This document shows, in pieces, positions 7,277 through 12,752 of a DNA stretch of 12,752 nt. The DNA is from Candidatus Aerophobota bacterium (GTDB taxonomy: Bacteria; Aerophobota; Aerophobia; Aerophobales; B3-G15), in NCBI GenBank assembly GCA_030607765.1, contig JAUWJJ010000005.1:1-12752 (forward strand), given 5' to 3'. Below the pieces are notes generated by a model. It made no database searches. It saw only the letters and a list, made by a program, of their open reading frames with translations, and was not told the DNA's origin. The position numbers and the translations under genes are program-made. How positions within the stretch are numbered: position 1 is the stretch's first letter; each line of letters opens with the position of its first letter.

Positions 7277-8597
7277 TCCCTCCGGAGTTAGGGGAATTGT
7301 AGGTAAGAGTTTGGTTCCCGAAGTTGTGGTAAAATTTGCTCGAGCATTTGGAAGGCTAATGAACAGAGGGAAGATAGTAGTGGGTTCGGATACCAGAACT
7401 TCAAATGAGATGTTCAGATGCGCCGTTTTCAGTGGTCTTCTTTCTCTGGGATGTAAAGTGGTAGATCTTGGTATTTGCCCTACTCCTTCTATTCAGCTTA
7501 TGGTAAAACAGTTAAAGGCTCAAGGGGGAATTGTCATCACCGGAAGTCATAATTCTGTAGAATGGAATGCTTTAAAGTTTGTTCGTCCCGATGGTCTTTT
7601 TCTCTATCCTGAGGAGGGCAGAAAGCTTCTTAAAATTTATGAGAATTCCATACCACAGGCAAGCTGGGATAAAATAGGAACCATTCTCAAAGATGATTCC
7701 ACCATTAACAATCATCTAAGGAAGATTTTGGAGGTGGTGGATAAGGAAAAAATAAGAAAGAAAAAATTTAAAGCTGTCCTGGATGCTTGTAATGGAGCAG
7801 GAGCTTTAATAAGTCCTCTTCTTCTTAATGAGCTAGGCTGTAAGGTAACAAAGATAAATTGTACTCCTGATGGAATTTTTCCGCATTCTCCCGAACCTGT
7901 TCCCTCTAACTTAGGAGAGCTTTGCAGTATAGTTAAAAATGAGCGTGCAGATGTTGGATTTGCCCATGATGCTGATGCAGATCGATTAACTGTAGTTTCT
8001 GAAAAAGGGGAAGCTTTACCTGAGGACTATACTCTTCTTTTATCAACCCAATTTATCCTAAAAAAAAGCAAAGGATTGGTGGTAACTAATGTTTGTACTA
8101 CTCGTGCTTTGGATGAGGTAGCTCAGGAATTTGGGTGTGAAGTTATTCGCACCAAAGTAGGTGATGTATGGGTATCGCGTCTTATGAGAGAAAAAAAAGC
8201 AGTGATAGGAGGGGAGGGAAACGGAGGAGTGATTATTCCACAAATTAATTATGCTCGAGATGGGGTAGCTACAATAGCTTTGTTGTTAGAATATTTAGCT
8301 CAAGAAAATAAGTCAGTTTCGCAGTTAGCGGATAATCTTCCTCAATATTTTATGGTGAAGAAAAAGTTAAAGGCTTCCCCTGCTCGCTTTACTCAGATTG
8401 AACAAGAATTAAAGGAAGAATTTGAAAAAGAAGAATTGAGCTTTTTAGATGGGATCAAAATAACGAAAAAAGAAAGTTGGGTTCATATAAGAGTATCGGG
8501 AACTGAGCCTGTAATCAGGGTAATTGCTGAGGCTAAGAGTAAACTTGAGGCAGAAAAATTTGCTCAATGGGCAATGGATAGGATAGCAATTAGTTAA
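7257..8597 (+). CDS. glmM: Phosphoglucosamine mutase-like alpha-D-phosphohexomutase
   Basis: Likely interconverts glucosamine-6-phosphate and glucosamine-1-phosphate on the way to UDP-GlcNAc. The 446 residues match the family. The N-terminal SGVRG motif is at 9-13. The phosphoserine loop is TGSHN with Ser97 as the phospho-carrier, the metal loop is DADADR at 238-243, the sugar-specificity loop is GEGNGG at 319-324, and the phosphate-binding loop is RVSGTEP at 412-418. The GEGNGG loop differs from the GEQSGH of E. coli-type GlmM and resembles enzymes of Bacteroidetes and archaeal type, so a phosphomannomutase or phosphoglucomutase role cannot be excluded. It starts 20 nt inside rnc with only a weak AAAGA upstream. 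Confidence 0.85.
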   Translation: MKSLIVSPSGVRGIVGKSLVPEVVVKFARAFGRLMNRGKIVVGSDTRTSNEMFRCAVFSGLLSLGCKVVDLGICPTPSIQLMVKQLKAQGGIVITGSHNSVEWNALKFVRPDGLFLYPEEGRKLLKIYENSIPQASWDKIGTILKDDSTINNHLRKILEVVDKEKIRKKKFKAVLDACNGAGALISPLLLNELGCKVTKINCTPDGIFPHSPEPVPSNLGELCSIVKNERADVGFAHDADADRLTVVSEKGEALPEDYTLLLSTQFILKKSKGLVVTNVCTTRALDEVAQEFGCEVIRTKVGDVWVSRLMREKKAVIGGEGNGGVIIPQINYARDGVATIALLLEYLAQENKSVSQLADNLPQYFMVKKKLKASPARFTQIEQELKEEFEKEELSFLDGIKITKKESWVHIRVSGTEPVIRVIAEAKSKLEAEKFAQWAMDRIAIS

Positions 8598-8679
8598 ATA
8601 GAGCAGGCGTAGCCCGATAAAGAAAAAATTAAACTTAAAATTTGACAATTTAAATAATATCCGAAAATGGAGATGTAAA

Positions 8680-9735
8680 ATGGACACAGATAGTCTGTTT
8701 AAAGGAATGAAAGATAGAGAAGCTTCAGATTTGCATCTGGTAACTGGAGTCCCTCCTGTATTTCGAATAAACGGCTCTCTTGAATTCACCGATGGGGAAA
8801 AATTAGACCCCGAAGGGGTAAAGTCTCTCGTTTATTCCTTAATGACAGAAACTCAAAGAAAAAATTTTGAAAAAAAAAGAGACCTTGATTTTTCTTATGG
8901 GGTTCCAGGATTGGGAAGATTTAGAATTAATGTCCATTATCAGCGTAGTTCAATAGCTTGTGCTATCAGACTTATCCCTGATACTATTCCTTCTCTTTCC
9001 GAATTACACCTGCCTTCCATTCTGGGCAAACTATGCATTAAAGATAACGGTCTTATTTTAGTAACTGGTCCCACAGGATGTGGAAAATCAACAACTTTAG
9101 CTTCAATGGTAGACATAATTAATGAAAAAAGGTCAGTTCACATTATAATAATAGAGGATCCCATTGAATATCTCCACCCCCATAAAAAGAGCATTGTAGA
9201 ACAAAGAGAGGTAGGCTCTGATGCTCTTTCTTTTGCCTCTTCTCTTAAATACTGTTTGAGACAAGACCCAGATGTTATATTAATTGGAGAAATGAGAGAT
9301 TTGGAAACCATATCAACAGCTATAACTGCTGCTGAAACAGGACATTTAATTCTGGCTACCCTTCATACTTCTGATGCACCGGCAGCAATAGACAGGATAG
9401 TTGATGTTTTTCCTCCCTATCAGCAAGCTCAGATAAGAATGCAATTATCATCTTCTTTGATAGCGGTTATTACCCAGAGTTTGATTCCCAGGGAAGGGAA
9501 AGCGGGAAGAATTCCAGCAGTGGAAATACTAATTGGTACTCCTGCTGTGGGAAATTTAATTAGAGGTGGAAAAACCCATCAACTTTATACAGTTATACAA
9601 ACTGGTTCTCAGTTTGGAATGCAGACAATGGATCAATCTTTAAAGAACTTAGTAAAAAGGGGTATAATTAGTTTAAATACCGCCTTAAGGAGAGCCAGGG
9701 ATCCTAAAGCTTTCATGGAATCAATGAGAGGGTAG
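8680..9735 (+). CDS. pilT: Type IV pilus retraction ATPase PilT
   Basis: Hexameric cytoplasmic motor at the inner membrane that depolymerises type IV pili for twitching and DNA uptake. The 351 residues match PilT. In order: an N-terminal PAS-like domain (MKDREASDLHL from 10), AIRLIP at 95-100, Walker A GPTGCGKST at 130-138, the Asp box around IIEDPIEYLH (157-166), Walker B DPDVILIGEMRD at 196-207, and the His box TGHLILATLHT at 220-230. The C-terminal NLIRGGK and QTMDQSL favour PilT over the PilB extension motor. Shine-Dalgarno GGAG (8669-8672) lies seven bases before ATG 8680. No other pilus gene is in the window. Confidence 0.94.
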   Translation: MDTDSLFKGMKDREASDLHLVTGVPPVFRINGSLEFTDGEKLDPEGVKSLVYSLMTETQRKNFEKKRDLDFSYGVPGLGRFRINVHYQRSSIACAIRLIPDTIPSLSELHLPSILGKLCIKDNGLILVTGPTGCGKSTTLASMVDIINEKRSVHIIIIEDPIEYLHPHKKSIVEQREVGSDALSFASSLKYCLRQDPDVILIGEMRDLETISTAITAAETGHLILATLHTSDAPAAIDRIVDVFPPYQQAQIRMQLSSSLIAVITQSLIPREGKAGRIPAVEILIGTPAVGNLIRGGKTHQLYTVIQTGSQFGMQTMDQSLKNLVKRGIISLNTALRRARDPKAFMESMRG

Positions 9736-9753
9736 GGGAAATTAACTCTTAAA

Positions 9754-10242
9754 ATGGATAAAAATAAAGGGCAAGAACTAGGGAAGGCCTATAACTATGC
9801 TTTAACCCTTTTAGATTATCGGGAGAGGAGTCAATGGGAAATTAAGGAGAGGATGCGCCAGAAAAGATACACTCCAGAGGTAATTCAGCAAGTTATTAAT
9901 TATCTAAAAGAACATTATTTCTTAAATGATAAAAGATTTTCTGAAGAATGGGCAAATTTTGTTATTAAAAAAGGTTTTGCGAGAAAAAGAGTATACTATG
10001 AGCTGAGGAGAAAGGGAATAGCGGAGGATTTAATAGAAGAGATTTTGGGAAAGTTATTTTCCAAAATTAATGAGACTGAAATGGCTTTAAGAGTTGTTCA
10101 GAAAAAGCGTAAGATGTTAAAAAATGAAAGAGATTTTCAAAGAATTTCTGGATTTTTAAGACGGCGGGGATACTCTTTTTCCATAATTAACACAGTAATA
10201 GACCAGTTAAAAGACAACGGGGAGAGAAGTCTTTGGCAGTAA
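9754..10242 (+). CDS. recX: RecX-family regulatory protein
   Basis: RecX proteins bind RecA filaments and limit strand exchange. The 162 residues are typical of the family and consist of helical repeats. The pattern ALTLLDYRERSQWEIKERM near residues 16-34, then YLKEHYFLNDKRFSEEWANF near 50-69, and RRKGI with an acidic helix near 84-95, is characteristic. It lies 18 nt after pilT; the only purine tract (AGGGG at 9734-9738) is about 15 nt from the ATG, so translation may be coupled. Elsewhere recX commonly neighbours recA or alaS; neither is in this window. It is the last gene of the run before a long non-coding region. Confidence 0.88.
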   Translation: MDKNKGQELGKAYNYALTLLDYRERSQWEIKERMRQKRYTPEVIQQVINYLKEHYFLNDKRFSEEWANFVIKKGFARKRVYYELRRKGIAEDLIEEILGKLFSKINETEMALRVVQKKRKMLKNERDFQRISGFLRRRGYSFSIINTVIDQLKDNGERSLWQ

Positions 10243-10420
10243 GTTATTTGTTTTTTTAAATTTGGGATACCACAGTATCCTCATTGAAAATCTTGATTAT
10301 GAAGAAACTGTAGAGAAAGGATTTGAAGGAGAAATCTGGATTAATGAAAAAATAGATACGCCTTCTAATCTAGATTTCAGTGGCATAGCAGGAAGATTCG
10401 GGATAGGTTTTAACCTTTAG
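10211..10420 (+). pseudogene. Possible C-terminal remnant of an unidentified protein
   Basis: A frame different from that of recX stays open from 10211 (after TAA 10208-10210) to TAG 10418-10420, 69 codons with no ATG, GTG or TTG that would give a normal start near its beginning. Its residues look protein-like rather than random AT-rich translation (EKGFEGEIWINEKIDTPSN, then AGRFGIGFNL). A glycine- and aromatic-rich end of this kind resembles the last strands of outer-membrane beta-barrel proteins, but the stretch is too short to claim a family. It may be a 5'-truncated gene fused against recX by deletion, or chance. Confidence 0.3.
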
Positions 10421-10469
10421 ATGTAGATGGAGAAATAGAGGAAGTTTATATATTCAAGAGTTGGTAGTA

Positions 10470-10505
10470 AAGGGGTCAGGTGTAGTTTTATACATCTGAC
10501 CCCTT
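10470..10505. repeat. Long hairpin with GGGGTCAG arms
   Basis: AAGGGGTCAGGTGTA (10470-10484) pairs with TACATCTGACCCCTT (10491-10505) around a 6-nt loop: 14 Watson-Crick pairs and one G-T wobble. A weak CTTTA follows, so it is only a poor candidate terminator for the recX operon. A degenerate copy lies at 11906-11944 (GTCGGGTGTA, then TACATCTGAT). GGGGTCAG-type palindromes often flank REP-associated transposase genes in other genomes; that link is inference. Confidence 0.6.
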
Positions 10506-10987
10506 CTTTATGAAATAGGAAAAGTTTTATCCCTATTAAGTAGGGAGCCTTTGTTTACCCAATCCTAATAAAATAATAATCTATGTATCAAAGGACAGAA
10601 ATATTTACGAGGGTAGGGGACACGAAATTTTATGAGTTATATCGGAAAAGAAGAAAAAGAAGTTAATTTTTCAAACTTCACTGAAGCCTCTTTTATGTTT
10701 TTATAGAAGGGACTAATATGGCTCAAATTCAACTTATTTTACATCTTCTCATCCTTAGGTGATAGGAATACCTTCCTTAGGTGAAAAGATGGCCTTATTT
10801 GGCCCCTTTATGGCCTTTTTTCCTGTTATTGTTTTTTTGGCAATCTCTCACCACAACCTTTTTCCTGGAAAGATAACTCATAACAAAATTCCCTCCTTAC
10901 TTTATTTTTGTATTTAATCCCAGATTCGGTAAACTATTAAAGTTCTCCAGATAGGTAAGAAGTATTTCGCTTCCCAATTGTAATTTG

Positions 10988-11043
10988 GTAGCCGCGAGGC
11001 TCAGAGCCTGCGCAAAACAACGCAACCTGAAGGTTGCGGCTAC
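10988..11043. repeat. Cloverleaf-like palindromic element
   Basis: The outer arms GTAGCCGC (10988-10995) and GCGGCTAC (11036-11043) are perfect inverted repeats. Inside are two hairpins. The first is AGGCT/AGCCT (10997-11001 and 11005-11009), extended by GCG/CGC across one bulged G. The second is CGCAACCT/AGGTTGCG (11021-11028 and 11031-11038). It is clearly more GC-rich than its surroundings. The shape, the bulge and the GTAG-type end fit REP/BIME elements. It sits in the part of copy A that copy B lacks. Confidence 0.7.
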
Positions 11044-11460
11044 TTATATGAAAATTAGATACAGAGCGATATTCCGAGATAAGCTCTGATGGTCATTATT
11101 CAGATTGCCAAATCCAGGTTAATATACCACAATAGGAGCATAAAGAAACTTCGCTATTTTTTCAAACACCCACCCCTATTTCAAATATCTTGCTCGTAAA
11201 AATCGCTGTCCCCTGAGAAATTATTTTACCCGTTTGCTGAGGCTAAATTTTTAAAAAATAAAACTTAAAATAAGCTTGGTGAAGATACTATTAGATTTGT
11301 TGAATTCGAGATGAAAGCTGGCGAACTATAAAGAAAAAAATTAATTTCCCTATCAAAACTAAAACTTAAAGTTTTACTTTAACGAACTTAAAGTAAGTTA
11401 AAATAACTAAAGTAAAAATTTAAACTGTGCCCCATAATTACTACCTATAAAATCATTATA

Positions 11461-11760
11461 AAATTTCTTATTTTCTATTTTATTTTATTTTGGTTTACAT
11501 AATATACATTATCGGAAGTTAAATAAAAATAAAAAACAAATGAAAAATAAGTTTTTTTCATAATTTTATTAAAAAATTAACATATTACTTTATATAAGAT
11601 AATTGTAATGTAGATTCCACAAGCTCTTTTTTAAAAATAAATTTTTTTCTATTGAAATAGTTATACAAATAAAATTAAATTATACCCTAAAAAATTAAGA
11701 TATTAAATTAGTTTTTGCCAAATAATTCATTCTACAAGGTAATTTGCAAATTAAAATTGA
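11461..11760. other. Very AT-rich island
   Basis: My hand count gives 46 G or C in 300 bases, about 15%, against the high thirties in the genes. It contains long A and T runs and chance palindromes but no recognisable gene, RNA or repeated operator array. It lies between the two direct repeat copies. Confidence 0.7.
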
Positions 11761-11864
11761 TGTAAAATATTAAAAATAAAAAAACTTGAAGCAAGCTCAG
11801 CCATTTCTTGATTGATAAAAGAAGGGTCTCGAGAGACTTTTCCCCCAATGTGAAATTCCTTGCT

Positions 11865-11900
11865 TGTCATTGCAAAGAACAAAATTCCAAAGCAACTCTT
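11865..11900. repeat. Decayed copy of a TGTCATTGCGAG-type dispersed repeat
   Basis: Read on the minus strand, the segment ends in TTCTTTGCAATGACA and begins AGAGTTGCTTTGG. This follows the layout of a dispersed intergenic repeat seen in many bacterial genomes (GAGATTGCTTCG at one end, CGCAATGACA at the other), with several C-to-T or G-to-A changes. The assignment is from memory of that repeat family and is therefore moderate. Confidence 0.45.
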
Positions 11901-11905
11901 AAAGT

Positions 11906-12276
11906 AAAGTCGGGTGTAGCCTTATACATCTGATCTTTTCTTTGGTTATTTCACTAAATCCTGGTAGTACATATACCAGTTTTATAAAAAATTGATCTTT
12001 TTAACTTCAATTGAAGCCTGTTTATTTTCTTATTTTTGTCGAAGGAATTCATATAGCCCAAATTCAACTTAATTTTGCATTTTATCTTCTCCAAATATAG
12101 GTTACCCTTCGTTAGACGAAAAGATGGCTTTATTTGACCCTTTATGGCCTTTTTTAGCTTTAGTATTTAAAACGTTAGAGGTATAAAAAAAGAAACTCCG
12201 CTATTTTTTAAATATCCCACTCCTAAAAGTTAAGTTGCCGGTCCCCAAGAACTATTTTACCCGTTCTCAGCGGCAC
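11906..12276 (+). repeat. Direct repeat copy B (degenerate, shorter)
   Basis: Blocks 11906-11944, 11997-12155 and 12189-12266 match copy A in order and orientation. Copy B lacks about 300 bp of copy A between its last two blocks. Short open stretches starting ATGGC(C/T)TTATTTG occur in both copies but close after about 42 and 20 codons and do not agree afterwards, so they are not a conserved peptide. Confidence 0.7.
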
Positions 12277-12331
12277 TTATGCTCCCCTACCCTCTCTGGT
12301 CCATTGAATTTGTCGGTTTATAATTAAACAA

Positions 12332-12360
12332 TTGACACTTTTAGTTTTTTTAATTATATT
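12332..12360 (+). promoter_or_regulatory. Sigma-70 promoter for proC
   Basis: -35 TTGACA (12332-12337), 17-bp spacer, -10 TATATT (12355-12360). Initiation near 12367 would give a leader of about 65 nt that contains the Shine-Dalgarno at 12416-12422. AACTTAAAGT directly follows the -10 box and also occurs at about 11363 and 11387 in the AT-rich region; a role as a binding site is speculative. Confidence 0.75.
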
Positions 12361-12431
12361 AACTTAAAGTATCGGAATTAGGCAAAACCTATGTTTCCCT
12401 CCTCAAATATGGTTAAAAGGAGAGAAGTTGA

Positions 12432-12752
12432 ATGTTTAAAGAAAAGATTGGTTTCATAGGTGTCGGTAGAATGGGAGGGGCTTTAATAGAATCTATAATG
12501 GATAAAAAACTTCTGTCCCTGCAAAACATTTGGGTTTGTGATAAAGTCAAGGAGAAACTTTACCCTTTAGCAAAAAGGGGTGTTAGAGTAACTACCAGCG
12601 TAAAAGAAATAGTTAGGGAAGTTGATATAATAGTTTTAGCAGTTAAACCTGGAGATATAAAATTAGTATTAAAGGAATTAAAGAAAGAAGTTAACCTTTC
12701 CCAGTTAATTGTATCCATTGCTGCCGGGGTTAGCATTTCTTGTTTAACTAAG
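12432..12752 (+). CDS. proC: Pyrroline-5-carboxylate reductase (3' truncated by window end)
   Basis: Last step of proline synthesis: NAD(P)H-dependent reduction of 1-pyrroline-5-carboxylate in the cytoplasm. The first 107 residues are present; the family is usually about 265-280 long. The N-terminal Rossmann fold carries IGFIGVGRMGGALIES (residues 6-21, the glycine cofactor motif), then VDIIVLAVKPGDI (about 64-76) and LIVSIAAGVSI (about 92-102), which is the classic ProC pattern. Start ATG 12432 has AAAGGAG (12416-12422) nine bases upstream and its own promoter, so it begins a separate transcription unit. Confidence 0.93.
   Translation, partial: MFKEKIGFIGVGRMGGALIESIMDKKLLSLQNIWVCDKVKEKLYPLAKRGVRVTTSVKEIVREVDIIVLAVKPGDIKLVLKELKKEVNLSQLIVSIAAGVSISCLTK

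Larger units (their letters stand above)
10470..11245 (+). repeat. Direct repeat copy A (degenerate)
   Basis: Three blocks recur in the same order and orientation in copy B: 10470-10510, 10667-10821 and 11142-11235. The best part is 10783-10821 against 12118-12155, with two mismatches and one single-base gap, including an exact 18-bp match (10804-10821 with 12138-12155). Copy A carries about 300 extra bases (10822-11141), which include the palindromic element at 10988-11043. No intact gene lies inside. Confidence 0.7.
10243..12431. other. Long gene-free region between recX and proC (about 2.2 kb)
   Basis: No frame on either strand has a convincing gene, and the longer frames seen elsewhere in the window are absent here. 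It contains a short possible coding remnant, a GGGGTCAG-type hairpin (10470-10505), two diverged direct copies of a long sequence (about 10470-11245 and 11906-12276), a pair of inverted GGGGACA segments, a cloverleaf-like palindromic element (10988-11043), a very AT-rich stretch (11461-11760), a decayed dispersed repeat (11865-11900) and the proC promoter. The overall look is of decayed mobile or repetitive DNA. Confidence 0.75.

Noticed and set aside
8642..8660. Possible promoter before pilT (TTGACA then TAATAT)
   Set aside because: The boxes are only 7 bp apart, and no -10-like hexamer lies at 16-18 bp spacing.
10265..10280. Hairpin GGATAC-CACA-GTATCC after recX as a terminator
   Set aside because: The stem is only 6 bp and no T-run follows; the T-run here precedes the stem.
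10789..10917. Short open stretch beginning MALFGPFMAFF, and its counterpart near 12123
   Set aside because: No ribosome binding site; the two copies do not agree beyond the first few residues.
11281..11331. Short peptide-like stretch EDTIRFVEFEMKAGEL
   Set aside because: About 16-20 residues, no start context and no recognised family; likely chance or a very small remnant.
11540..11561. Inverted repeat ATGAAAAA/TTTTTCAT
   Set aside because: In a region of about 15% G+C such A/T palindromes arise readily by chance.
1..12752. Defence system, CRISPR array, tRNA, rRNA, riboswitch or intact transposase
   Set aside because: I looked for regular repeats, cloverleaf tRNA features with a TTCGA-type loop, and transposase motifs on both strands and found none that hold up.

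Overview
This is bacterial chromosomal DNA. Coding G+C is in the high thirties percent by eye. It has type II fatty-acid synthesis genes, a bacterial-type isoleucyl-tRNA synthetase with a C-terminal zinc finger, RNase III, a PilT retraction ATPase and RecX, so it belongs to Bacteria. I cannot place the phylum. Low G+C, mixed gene order and degenerate intergenic palindromes would fit an uncultivated lineage, but that is inference. All supported genes are on the + strand.

Layout. Positions 1-79 hold the last 25 codons of an unidentified gene that abuts ileS (80-2881). A 378-bp gap (2882-3259) follows, with a terminal-inverted-repeat element, a perfect 19-bp inverted repeat with a 40-nt loop, an 11-bp tandem duplication and a consensus sigma-70 promoter very close to the next start codon. 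A tightly packed run then reads rluD, fabG, acpP, fabF, rnc, glmM, pilT, recX (3260-10242), probably largely one transcription unit: rluD/fabG and rnc/glmM overlap, and other gaps are 17 to 82 nt. Next are 2.2 kb without an intact gene (10243-12431), containing a possible coding remnant, two diverged direct copies of a long sequence, a cloverleaf-like palindromic element, a decayed dispersed repeat and an island of about 15% G+C. At the right edge proC starts at 12432 behind its own promoter and runs off the window.

Function. The genes are core housekeeping: tRNA charging (IleS), rRNA pseudouridylation (RluD-like), fatty-acid elongation (FabG, AcpP, FabF), RNA processing (Rnc), amino-sugar phosphate isomerisation for cell-wall precursors (GlmM-like), type IV pilus retraction (PilT), RecA modulation (RecX) and proline synthesis (ProC).

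I see no defence system, CRISPR array, intact transposase, tRNA or rRNA. The unusual content is non-coding. The strongest item is a 21-nt palindromic core found twice with one difference: once inside the ileS reading frame, where it encodes ten residues of a variable editing-domain loop, and once between acpP and fabF. It resembles a small palindromic element that can insert in frame into a gene.
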